Shown piece by piece: positions 34,402 to 44,816 of a stretch of 64,000 nucleotides of DNA. The translations under genes were made by a program, and so were the position numbers. Origin of the DNA: Dryas octopetala (Eukaryota; Streptophyta; Magnoliopsida; Rosales; Rosaceae); assembly GCA_963921425.1 (NCBI GenBank), contig OY992840.1, forward strand, positions 18,578,621 to 18,642,620, written 5' to 3'. The notes beneath the pieces were generated by a model. That model had not been told where the DNA came from. It made no database searches and saw only the letters and a program-made list of their open reading frames with translations. Positions within the stretch are counted from its first letter, which is position 1. Each line of letters opens with the position of its first letter.

Positions 34402-35095
34402 ATGGATTCTCGTACTTACATGGTCAGACCATTATATATATATATATTATTAACATCTTCCATCCTTATAAATCATTTCTTTGGTTGTGTAGATTTATTG
34501 TGGCTTAACTATATATTTATGTGTTATTACAGACTTGTGGAGTGAAAGTGGACACCACATCTGGTGGATGGCACAAGTGCTTGACCAAAATGCTGAAAAA
34601 AATCGCAGGTACTTGTTTGGCACAAGTTCTCTCTTATTTTGTTTTTGCCCATTTATTTATTTATAGGTTTTGGCATGAATAAAAGGGTAAAAATAAAAAT
34701 AAAAATATTGAATGAATGAAGTAGTGACTTGTTTGTGTGTTTGGATGATTTAAATAGGAGCATCTTACAGTATAGATGCAGAAGCAGGTATGGCATACAT
34801 TTCGGGGAAAGTAAACCCGAAAAAGTTACTGAGTAGGTTAGTGAAGGCTGGGAAGGAAGCCGAACTCTGCTGGGTGAGGACGGGAGATCAATACACGTAC
34901 GGCAATGGATCAAATGGCAATGTTGGGTATTATCACGAAGACCAAGGGTATTATGATCAATATCAATATCCAGCTGCCCCTTATAGCAGTTATAGGGGAA
35001 CAGGACCCGACCCTTATTCTTATGGATACTATGATCAACCTCCTATGTCGACCCACTACTATCCCCAGCCACCTCCCTATTCATATTATTATTGA
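34402..35095 (+). CDS. Heavy-metal-associated (HMA)-fold protein lacking the CxxC site
   Basis: Three exons, 34402-34422, 34533-34608 and 34758-35095, give 144 residues in phase. Residues about 8-75 have the HMA/HIPP pattern: GVKVDTT ... KCLTKMLKKIAG, then YSIDAEAGMAYISGKVNPKK and LLSRLVKAGKEAELCW. The loop that should hold M-x-C-x-x-C reads TTSGGWHKC, so one of the two metal cysteines and the motif spacing are lost; metal binding is doubtful. The tail is Tyr/Pro/Gly-rich and ends PPPYSYYY without a CaaX box, unlike prenylated HIPPs. Proteins of this type (fold kept, site lost) occur in expanded plant HMA families. Exon 1 is only 7 codons and its donor (GTCAGA) is weak. Confidence 0.75.
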
Positions 35096-36307
35096 TCCAT
35101 CCAATTAAATTCGATGGATCAGTAGAACAATTTTTGGGTCAGGGTTGACAAGACGACCGACCTTATTATTATATATTTAGTACTAGCCTCCTAATTATGT
35201 ACATAGTATTCATGGTTTTGTTTGAATACTATGTATGGAACTGGATTTATATATAAATGATTGTTCCTTTTTTGTTTTGTTTAAGGAACTGAATATATAC
35301 CTCTTGGGACTGTTTTCTTTTTTTGTTTTGTTAATTGTTGAATTATATGCTGGGATGCTTAATTATATATTGACAAAAATATTTATATACAATTGTTGCT
35401 CTATGTAATCGATAATATAATCCAGAACTGCGCGGGCGCAGATGACTTCACCTTGCATGTCTTTGCTGGTATTCATCTTTTGCAGGTAATGGATCGATCA
35501 TGAATTAATGAAGCAATCTTTTCAGGCCTAGGCCTGGTTCTGCGCGCATATAATAATCGAGGATCAAGCACATCGATTTCAGTTTATAAACCCTAGCTGG
35601 TATGTAATCACAAATCTCTGCTTTGATCAGAACTAATAATTTGTACCTGCAATATTCTTTTCATTTGATCCTTAACTTAAATGTACGCTACGTGTTTTTC
35701 AGGTGCACTACTACGTACCCTAGGCTCTTGACAACCACCATGTCCAGTTAACCATTCATCTTTCTCTCTTGGCTTGCTTGGCTTTGCTTCTTCGTACCTC
35801 TCAATAGTTTTCAAGCTAGATTTATGTTCAATGTAAAGTACCTTGTACAGTTGTACTGTACTAATACTCATGTAATTTGGCGTTTGAAGTATTATTAATG
35901 AAATGTATTTTTCTGTTTAATTTATATATGTCATATCGATCAATCTTGGTTCTTGTTTAATAATATTGCACGTACAAACAATCCTTCGGTATTAGTTGCA
36001 AAATAGAATAAAAAAATCCTTTGACATATTGCAAATTTGCAATATTTAATTTTTGATGTTCACGATGTCCTTGATGGGTTTTATTTATTTATTTTTTGAT
36101 GGCCCTTTTGTGGGTTTATGTGAGACGGAACTAATTGAAAGCTATTTTATTAATATAGAGAAAGTGAAATTGATCGAGAGTGTTCGTGTGTTATGGACAT
36201 GGGAATTAAGACACTCAATATTCGTTTAGATTAACTAAGTGGGATTTGTTTGGAGCTTAATTTGTCTATCTTAACTCTAATAACACCTTATAATATTTGG
36301 GGAATGG
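35096..36307. other. 3' region of HMA-like gene and intergenic DNA
   Basis: AT-rich; T-runs near 35267 and 35320. No coding exon recognised. Confidence 0.45.
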
Positions 36308-36711
36308 TTGGTCGGGTTTGTGGTGAATTTGGGAAATGGGTCTGTTGGAGCTGCTTGGGATTTGAATTACAAAGAAGTTATTGTTGAGTCTCGTTCTGGC
36401 TGTGCAGTTGACCTTATCATCAGGGAAGTGGAGCTGCATCCTTTGGCTCCCATTGTGATCAGTTGTCAAGAGATGCTTAGCATGAATTGGAGTTGCAAGG
36501 TGGTTCATGTGTATAGAGAAGTGAATGGTGTTGCTGATTTAATGGTTGATTCAGGCATTGCAGCTGAGTTAGGTTATACTCTTATTTCTTCCCCACCTCC
36601 TTGCCTAGGCTCTGTCCTGGCTGTGTATAGGTCAAGGGCCATCTTGTAGCTAGTTTCTTTTTGTTGTTCTTGGGCCTTTGACTCCGACTATATATTACCA
36701 AAAAAAAAAAA
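36308..36711 (+). mobile_element. 5'-truncated LINE fragment, RNase H-like end with poly(A)
   Basis: The open frame 36308-36649 reads MVGFVVNLGNGSV...AWDLNYKEVIVESRSG and VHVYREVNGVADLMV, typical of the RNase H domain at the end of plant non-LTR retrotransposons. The stretch between GNGSV and AWDL that normally holds the second half of the first strand region is deleted. It is followed by GGGCCTTTGACTCCGACTAT..TTACC and an A-run at 36700-36711, the usual 3' end. This is a dead fragment, not a host gene. Confidence 0.75.
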
Positions 36712-36825
36712 TTTGAGATCTCTAGTATTATTGATAATTGAATAATGAATCAAATCAAATCAAATCAAAATCTTGATAATATTGGGATCCAGCCATTTAT
36801 AATTTAGTATAGAATCAAGGTGTTA

Positions 36826-38112
36826 AATTTCAAAATTTCGCCGAAAATTTTGATTTTTAGGTGTATGGAAATTTTAACACTATATTAAACATATTTCGAA
36901 AAATTTCGGCGAAATTTCAGTGAAATTTCGAAATTTTCCCAAATTCCTGAAATTTCGCCGAAATTTTCGGCTTGAGCAAGGAGGCAGCGACCAGAGGGAG
37001 GAAAAGGAGAGTCGGCCTCGTCGCTTGTCGTCGCCGGGGAGAGAGAAGAGATCGCTGCGGGGAGAGGAGATCGGCGCGGAGAGAAGAGAGGGAGATGGGG
37101 GAGGGAGATGGAGTAGAGAGAAGAGATAAGAGAGAGAATGAGATATATGTCCAGGGCGTGACTGACTGAGGGAGAGAGAAAGATAAGGTGGCTAATGAAG
37201 TAATGAGAGGTTGAGAGGGAAGATGACTGGAGATGTTGAGAGTTACGGGGAAAGGAAGGAAACAGGAAAAGTAAGGAAAAAAAGAAGAAAGAAAAGAAAG
37301 GAAGTTACGAGAAAAGGAAGGAAACAGGAAAAGCAAGGAAAGAAAGAAGAAAGAAAAGAAAGGAAGGAAGGAAAGAAAGAAAAAAGAAAAGAAGAACAAA
37401 AAAAAAGAAAAAAGAAAAGAAAAGAAAAGAAAAAAAGAAAAGACAAGAAAAAAAGAAAAAAGAAAAGAAAAGAAAAGAAATAAAATAAAAGGAAAAGGAA
37501 AAAAAAAATTATGATTGATTGAGGTTTGGAGCCTTTGAGCAATTAGAAAAAAAAAAAAAGTTTGGGGTTTTTTTTTCGCCGTTTTGAGATTTTGTTTAGT
37601 TATTTTTAAACCCAACACATTTTTATATAAAAAAATAATTAAAAATATCCTAAAAAGCCTAAACTCTAATATCTTATATCATATCCTAAATAATATAGAT
37701 TATAAAATACATAGGATTTAGTGTATAGATTATAGAGTATAAAGAGTATTAGGATATATAGAGTATATAAAATTTAGTATTAAGATTTAGCGTATAGATT
37801 ATAGATTTATAGAGTATAAAGAATATACTAATTTCATTTATTCATTATATTAATTTTATTTAACAGTATTTGCCTCCAGCGCGCATTATATTCATCTTAT
37901 ATCACATGAAATCTACTATATAATTTAGTTTATTCAATGTTTTTTATCAATGTAGTAGATAATATGTTAAACAAACATATGATAAAGTTTCATTCAAAAT
38001 TTCCGTCGTTTCTGTCTAATTTCTGTCGAAATTTAAAAATCTTTGAAATTTGCGTCGAAATTTTCATCGAAATTTTCATTGAAATTTCCTCGAAATCCGA
38101 AATTTTATTCAT
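36826..38112. repeat. Element-like region with CGAAATTTC subterminal repeats and purine tract
   Basis: AAATTTCG(C)CGAAATTT-type motifs cluster at 36826-36975 and again at 37985-38112, in both orientations. Between them are a GC-richer GA-rich part (36975-37240), a polypurine tract (37250-37505, almost only A and G on the plus strand) and AT-rich DNA with short TATAGAGTATA repeats (37690-37840). The symmetrical arrangement suggests a non-autonomous transposon about 1.3 kb long; target duplications could not be set. Confidence 0.5.
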
Positions 38113-39086
38113 TGCATAGAACCTAAATTAATGGAGACGTACACATATCAAACATTCAAAAGAACATGATACATGCTTCTAAACCGTGCTTTAGACTCTA
38201 ATCCACAGGCTCACCAACTATTTGAAAAATATAGTCTTCCTCCTTCAAAGTCAAAGTCAAAGCCAACGCTGGTATTTCCACTTCTTTCCCCGACCATGTA
38301 TTCTTGGTTTTACTTTCCTCATAATTTCAGAGAGTGACTCCGCGTTTTCAAATCATTTTCACTACAACTTAATTAGGAAGTTAAGGAGTTCCTTAATTAT
38401 ATACATATTTTTTGGCCACGGACCAGAATCTCTTTTTAGCAGAGCTAAAACATAGAACTTAGTTATGAGTCATATGACAGTAGAAATACTAAAAACAATA
38501 ATCAAAAGAGTGCTTTTGTAGGTATGAAAGCAGATCTTGCACGAAGTGCTTTCGTGGACTTGGTCCAAACGCGTTGCTTCTTAAAAAAGGCTTTCCTTGA
38601 AAGTTCTTAATTTAATGGTGAATTGGTGATGAACTTGGAATCTTTGATGAGCCCGCCGTATTGGGGTGAGTAGATATTCTTAATTACTAAACTTTAAAAA
38701 TGTACTTAATTAAGCATAAATAAGGCCAAACTTGGAATGGGGCATGCCCCAAGACTCACGCACAGACTTGCGCATTCTACAATAATAATAATAATAATAA
38801 ATATGTTTTTTTTATATATATAGACTTTGAATTAGGAAAAACTCATATACTTTCAAGGAATATATGACACTAGTGAGTAGTGATCTATGCATGAGGGAAA
38901 GTCAATAGTAGTCGTGTATGGACTTAACATGAAGTCCATTCATTAATATAATGTAACTTAATCATATGCACGCAACAAGCTTTGTAACGTTCTATATATT
39001 TACTAGAATGAGAGGGTAATTAAGAATCGAAGATAATACACAATTCCAAGAAGGAGAGAATTGTATTATATATCAATTAAGATTAT
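38113..39086. other. Upstream region of peptide gene D
   Basis: The block 38245-38400 is a diverged copy of 30175-30395, upstream of gene B. The rest is AT-rich, with an AAT triplet run at 38781-38801. No coding exon. Confidence 0.55.
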
Positions 39087-39724
39087 ATGGGTCTCTCTTC
39101 CTCGTTGATCCGCTTTCTCACTGTGCTTGTATTCATTGCATCCATCTTGACCGTGCAACCATCTCAAGTTAATGCAGGTATATTTCATATCCTTTTAATA
39201 AGTAATTCATCATTTTGTGCAAGTTGTTTTTGTTAATTCTTGGTATATATGTGTGTCTGTTGGATGATCTGATTTGATACAAGTGTATCTTCTCTTTTTA
39301 AATTTGGGTATTTTAGCTCTACCAAAGGGTTTGTTCCTTTTTCACAGAGAGAGGTCCACCATTTTGCTAACTTTCATGAAGAAATTCTAACAATTAGTGC
39401 CCAAAAAAAATAAAAAACCAAAGAAGTTAATTTTCACAACTACACATTACAGTTCGATTCGGCATATATATATATATATATATATATGTCATGAAATTAA
39501 TTAATTATGTGTTTTAACTTTTATATATATTTATGGTGGAGAAAATTAATGCAGATTTGAAGCTGAGAAAATTAGGTGGCAGAACCATGCGAAGCCCACC
39601 GCCGCCTCCCGGAGGAGGCATGAGGCACCGTCAAAACCCGGGAGGCGGCATGAGGCACCGTCGAAACCCACCTGAAAATCCATCACCGCTTTTTTTTCTA
39701 TCACCTCCACCTCCTGCGCGCTGA
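39087..39724 (+). CDS. Secreted proline-rich peptide precursor, cluster member D
   Basis: Exons 39087-39177 and 39555-39724 join in phase 1 to give 86 residues. Exon 1 is a signal peptide starting MGLSSSLIRFLTVLVFIASI and ending QPSQVNA. Exon 2 begins DLKLRKLGGRTMRSPPPPPG and contains a 10-residue unit twice (GGGMRHRQNP, GGGMRHRRNP), then NPSPLFFLSPPPPAR. The repeated unit could give two similar peptides from one precursor. The ending PPPPAR resembles PPPAAR of member A. Upstream DNA is shared with member B. The function is unknown. Confidence 0.65.
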
Positions 39725-40084
39725 TCATTTTCCTCATCAATTCCATGTCATGTTTTAATTTAATGTGATCATTTTCACCGCTAGGTTATATATTCAGGTT
39801 GCTTCTAAAATTTATCTTGTTTATTAAATTTACTATTCGTAATTTGGCCAGATTTTTTTTTTTCTTTTCTGAGCAGATTGTTGTTTGGTCTTTTAGAAAT
39901 TATCTTGAGTTTGAGCTCATACTATGTAATCGGTTTGACTTACTTTTAGTCACTTTGGACCATGCATCTGATTTATTGTCTTTAATTTATCGTAGATCAT
40001 GAAATTAAGTTCAAACACCGGTTCCTATTAAAACTTAAATCTATGAGTACTATGGATTGTCGCTGACATACGACCTATTATAAC

Positions 40085-41147
40085 GAGAGCAGTTTTGCTC
40101 ACCTCCTTTAACTCAGGTGTATGCTCACCTCCCATCTAAAATGCTGCCATGTGTTTAAAAAATTACCATGAGTTAATCTATTATATTTAATTATTTATGA
40201 TATTATAATGATGAGAGAGAAAAATAATTTGCCAACTCTTTTCTACTTTTATCCTTATCTTTTATTACTCAACTTTTTTTCACTTTTTTATTACCTATTA
40301 ATTTTTATTTTCTCTTTTATTTATTCTAGTATCTAAAAAACCACATGCATTTAATAATTTTTGCTTTTTTTTTTGTTTGCTCTTTAATTTCTAGTATGCC
40401 TCCAGTACCCAAAAAACCACATCCAATTTTTTTGGGTCTTCTCATGTATACACCTTTTATCTACTTTTTTAATTAATTAAAAAAAATAATCCAACAACAC
40501 ATTTTTTTTGTTGCCTAAGAATTCTTCTTTCTTGTCTCATACATGACCTTTTCAGATCAAACAAATTCTTAGGTCAATCCAAGGTGTTTCAGCATTTGAA
40601 GAGAGAAGAATAGTTGCAACGACATAATTTTTTTTTTTTTTGAACTCATGTAACTTTTTTATTGGATTTTCTATGTATGTAAATAAGTTGTTTTAGATTT
40701 TTGTTTGGCCAACATTTTAGATTAAACTTTGCAAATGAGTTTTTTGTTCGAATTGCAAATGTGTTGTTAGAATATTTTTATTTTTTAATTAATTAAAAAA
40801 ATAGATAAATGTGTATACATGAGAAGACCCAAAAAAATGGATGTGATTTTTTGAATACTAGAGGCGTACCGGAGAAGTGCAAAAAAACAAAAGAAGTAAA
40901 AATTATTAGAAATAATTAAATAAAAGAGAAAAGAGAAATTAACGGGTGATAAAAAAAAGTTGAGTAATAAAAGATAAGGATAAAATAAGAAAGGAGTTGT
41001 CAAATTATTTTTCTCTCTCATCATTATAACATCATAAATAATTAAATACAATAGTTAACTCATGGTTAGTTTTTTAAACACGTGGCAGTATTTTAGATGG
41101 GAGGTGAGCATACACCTGAGTTAAAGGAGGTGAGCAAAACTGCTCTC
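40085..41147. mobile_element. Large MULE-like fold-back element (1,063 bp), 9-bp target duplication
   Basis: It begins GAGAGCAGTTTTGCTCACCT and ends with the reverse complement. The inverted arms run about 400 bp each with scattered differences. TATTATAAC at 40076-40084 is repeated exactly at 41148-41156. No coding capacity is seen in the centre (40490-40745, AT-rich). Long arms and a 9-bp duplication place it with Mutator-like non-autonomous elements. Confidence 0.85.
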
Positions 41148-41507
41148 TATTATAACACCAAAATCACATCTTATATTAGTTTAGATTTTATTTTTACTTA
41201 TTTTTCAAATAAGAAAATTAATTATTAATGATTATTTAGTTTAGTGGATTGCATCCAAACAAAACTTATAAAAATAGTTAATTAATAAAAAAAGAAAAGA
41301 AAAAAATAGTTTATGTTCATATCTCAATGATAAATGATTGAAAAAATAAGATTTTATTTTTTGACAAAAAAATAAAATAAAATAACAAGACGTTAGTAGT
41401 AAGTAGTAAGTAGTAAGTAGTAACTAGTAAGTAAGTATATGTGTATTCAATCAGAAGACAATGTATAAAAGCAGGACTATTTGTATAAAATAGAACTATT
41501 TATTTTA

Positions 41508-42950
41508 GGGCAAATTACACAAAAGTGCCTCAACTAACTACCCTATATCACTTGAGTACCCCAATTACAAAAAGTTGCTCGTAGGTACCTCAATTACTGA
41601 TTTTGCACATCCAGGTACCTCCGTCAACTTTTCCGTCAGGCCTGCCGTTATTTGTCCACGTGGCACACTAGAAACATGCCACGTGGATAACAAAAAAAAA
41701 TAATAAAAAAATAATAAAAAATGAACTAATTATTTAAAAAAAATTAAAATATTAAAAACTCAAAAAAATAAAAAATAAAAACAATAAAAATGGAGCACTT
41801 GCAGCACCCCTCCCTCCGCCCTCCGCCTCCCACCCCTCCCCCGAGACCCACCCAACCCCAGCCACCCACCCCTCCGACCCCAGCCACCTTGCCGGCGACC
41901 CCAGCCACCACGCCGGCGACCTCCAAGTCAATTAATTCTTTCAGTCCTATGCTCGTGAACATCTCCCATGTATCAGATGATGCCTGCACAAAGCCCTTAT
42001 TATAGACCCCTACGTGCACAAAACCCTAGCGATTCCCATACATCACCAGTGTTGAAGCCATTCCTGAATAGCAGTTGGCACATGAAAACAGAAACTCATC
42101 TGTATCCCCTGCAATCAATTTCATGGCTCGGGCTGAGCCCCAAATAACGCCGAGAATTGGAACCAAGATGGAGCCAATACAGATACTCCCAGTCAAGTGT
42201 TTAACTGTGTCCCAAAAAGCCTCATGTGTGTCAATTTCTGTTCCACATGCGAAGTGCATGTACTTGATGCGTGAGACAGTGACTTGCAGTGTGTTCTTGA
42301 TAACTTGCATAGTCCAAACCAGGCTTAGCAAGATTACTGAGATGAACAAAACATCCAATCCGTTTGTGTTGGCAATGGAAATGGCTCCACCGATGCCGGA
42401 CACCAAGAAACACAAATAAAGAACACTGGTACAGATTGATTGAATGACTAGTGTTGTGATTTTGGCAGGAGGGTAAGCAGTAGAAACTGATAAAACCCGG
42501 ATGGCATAGTCGAAACGGTGACTGGGTCGGGTGGGTCGCCGGCGTGGTGGCTGGGGTCGCCGGCAAGGTGGCTGGGGTCGGAGGGGTGGGTGGCTGGGGT
42601 TGGGTGGGTCTCGGGGGAGGGGTGGGAGGCGGAGGGCGGAGAGCGGAGGGAGGGGTGCTGCTCCATTTTTATTGTTTTTATTTTTTATTTTTTTTTAGTT
42701 TTTAATTTTTTAATTTTTTTTAAATAATTAGTTCATTTTTTTAAATTTTTTTTATTATTTTTTTTTGTTATCCACGTGGCATGTTTCTAGTGTGCCACGT
42801 GGACAAATAACGGCAGGCCTGACGGAAAAGTTGACGGAGGTACGTGGATGTGCAAAATCAGTAATTGAGGTACCTACGAGCAACTTTTTGTAATTGGGGT
42901 ACTCAAGTGATATAGGGTGGTTAGTTGAGGTACTTTTGTGTAATTTGCCC
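41508..42950. mobile_element. Pack-MULE (1,443 bp) carrying a gene fragment
   Basis: Inverted arms of about 415 bp at 41508-41922 and 42534-42950 begin GGGCAAATTACACAAAAGT at the left and end with the inverted match. TTTATTTTA flanks it at 41499-41507 and 42951-42959, a perfect 9-bp duplication. The inner arms are GC-rich (CACCACGCCGGCGACC type) and the outer arms carry CCACGTGGCA palindromes. Between the arms lies about 600 bp of foreign coding DNA from a choline-transporter-like gene. This is the definition of a Pack-MULE. Confidence 0.9.
41930..42500 (-). pseudogene. Captured choline-transporter-like (CTL/PNS1) gene fragment
   Basis: On the minus strand the insert reads RVLSVSTAYPPAKITTLVIQ, LVSGIGGAISIANTNG, LVWTMQVIKNTLQVTVSRIK, TGSICIGSILVPILGVIWGS, CYSGMASTLVMYGNR, then a TAG at 42028-42026 where the family has Trp, then GFVHVGVYNKGFVQASSDTW. 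These are the hydrophobic core segments of plant choline-transporter-like proteins (the SICxGSILVxIxxxxR and WxFVxVGIY patterns). The frame is otherwise open and looks intron-free, so exons were joined before or during capture, or the fragment comes from one exon. It lacks both ends of the protein and cannot be functional as a transporter. Confidence 0.75.
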
Positions 42951-42959
42951 TTTATTTTA

Positions 42960-44098
42960 ACATTAGTAATAAATTTATACGATGGTCATTTGTATAAAAT
43001 GTAATCATGACTTTGGGTTTGTAGTACTCCGGCCCATCATATTGGGCATGTGGCCCATTTCTTGATTGTAAATTTGTAACTAGGCCGAGGGCAGTGCTTG
43101 GGTAGCTAGTTTGGTGTTTTTTATTGCAGGCTTTGACCCATACTACCAAAAAGAAAATTATTAATAAAAATTAAATAACAATCATTAAGTAAAAACTTGA
43201 TCTAAAACTCTAAATACAAAGGAGCTGAATAATTCATTAAATTTAAAATAAAAAATAAAAAATATTATATTGTAAATAAAATCAGTGAGTTTAACAAAAC
43301 ACTCTTTATCACCACTCGATAGAATATTATTAATATATTTGTATATTAATTAGTTTCTTCAAATATCTCAATGAATATTAATATTGAATGGAAAAGAAAG
43401 CATTAGAAGTAACTATATATTTCTATATCAAAAGATAAATTTATAAGAGCAAGAAACATTTGAAATTAATGAATATGTACACCAAAAGTATGATCGAGTT
43501 ATCTGCATAAAATAGTGATCCATAGAAAGTTCATGAATGACATGCGAAATCAAAAGCGATGACTTAATAAAATTATTATATAAAAATATTAACAAAGTAA
43601 AAACTTAGGTTCAAATCGGTATATATGCCCTTCACTCATACAAGAAACCGCCAAAATTTGCGTATGGCCGGTGCAGTAAAATTAAAACCAAAAATAATTA
43701 TTATGGAAATAAAATCTGACATGAATAATAAATTCACTTTTTAAGTAGCTTTGCTTAATTATACTTATCCTATATTCCTATCTCAGCTAATTTCACTCAA
43801 CAGCCTCAGCTGCCGTTTGAAAACAGTTGTATACCAAGTCAAAGATATCCCCCTTTAAGCTCAATATATGCCCAATAGTAAGCTCACCACCTCCACTTTT
43901 CACTCCTAAGAATCCTATCACCATTTTCCCAACAGATCAATAACAATCTTCAACTTCAACACTCTTTATAAGTCCAACCAAGTAATTAACCCCACTTCAT
44001 CAACTAAACTCTTCATTTTATATATTCTTCTAATCAAACTATTACTTCGATCTACCAAGCAAAAGCTTCCTAGAGAACCCAACCAAAGTACTTCGATA
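42960..44098. other. Intergenic with possible LINE tail; promoter of phytocyanin gene
   Basis: The stretch 43000-43150 ends TTTGACCCATACTACCAAAAAG, like the LINE 3' end at 36680, so it may be another old LINE remnant. The rest is AT-rich. The leader before 44099 is C- and A-rich, as expected for a plant 5' UTR. Confidence 0.45.
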
Positions 44099-44816
44099 AT
44101 GGAATCCTCCAATGTATTAGTGCTCTTATTTTTTATTCTTTCTAGCTTCCAAGTCTTTCTTGTAACTTGTACTCAATTTAGAGTTGGAGACATGAATGGA
44201 TGGAAGGTTCCCAAATCTAATGACCAAGAAATGTACAACAATTGGGCCTCAAAACAGAGGTTCAAGGTTGATGACACTGTCTGTGAGTACTACACATAAT
44301 ACACTTTAAACTGTCTGCTTAATTTGTAATCAAGAAGAAAAAAAAAATCGTCATACATAATTTGCTTTTGCCTTTTCTTTTATGTCACTAGCTATATATG
44401 ATGTTTTAATATTTTAAATGCTTTGTTTGCATATGGACTTAGATTTCCATTACAAGGAAAACACAGACTCAGTAATGGTGGTGACCGCAGAGGAGTACAA
44501 TAAATGCAATTCGGACCATCCCATTTTCGTCTCCACCGATGGTTACACAGTGGTCATATTGGACCGACCTGGTTTGTTCTATTTCATCAGTGGGGTTGCT
44601 GGACACTGTGAGAGAGGTCAGAAGATGATTGTCAAAGTCTTGGAGACAGCGAGCCCACCTCAACCTCCACCAACCAAAAACCAGAATAATGCAACAAACG
44701 ATTCATCACAAGATCACAACAATAATGGTGGTTCAGTTAGTGCAGTGCCTGCAGCAGCTGTCATCGATTCCACAACTATTATCCTCTGCATATTCCTTGG
44801 GCTCTTTCTCTTCTAA
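44099..44816 (+). CDS. Early nodulin-like protein (phytocyanin family, GPI-anchored)
   Basis: Exons 44099-44282 and 44443-44816 join in phase 1 to give 185 residues. A signal peptide (SSNVLVLLFFILSSFQVFLV) is followed by the plastocyanin-like domain: FRVGDMNGWKVP, WASKQRFKVDDTVYFHY, YNKCNSDHPIF, DGYTVVILDRPGLFYFISGV and AGHCERGQKMIVKVLE. The disulphide cysteines (KCN, GHC) are present. The copper ligands are not: the first His position is in DSVMVV, and the ligand Cys is Ser in YFISGVAGHC, so this is an ENODL, not a copper protein. A Pro/Asn-rich linker and a hydrophobic C-terminus (STTIILCIFLGLFLF) indicate GPI anchoring at the plasma membrane or wall. These proteins act in wall and reproductive development in known cases. 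Confidence 0.93.

Noticed and set aside
36308..36649. 113-residue open frame that could pass for a gene
   Set aside because: It is the RNase H end of a LINE with an internal deletion and a poly(A) tail.
36917..37618. Long Phe/Ser-rich and Lys/Arg-rich frames
   Set aside because: They are translations of a polypurine/polypyrimidine tract in an element-like region.
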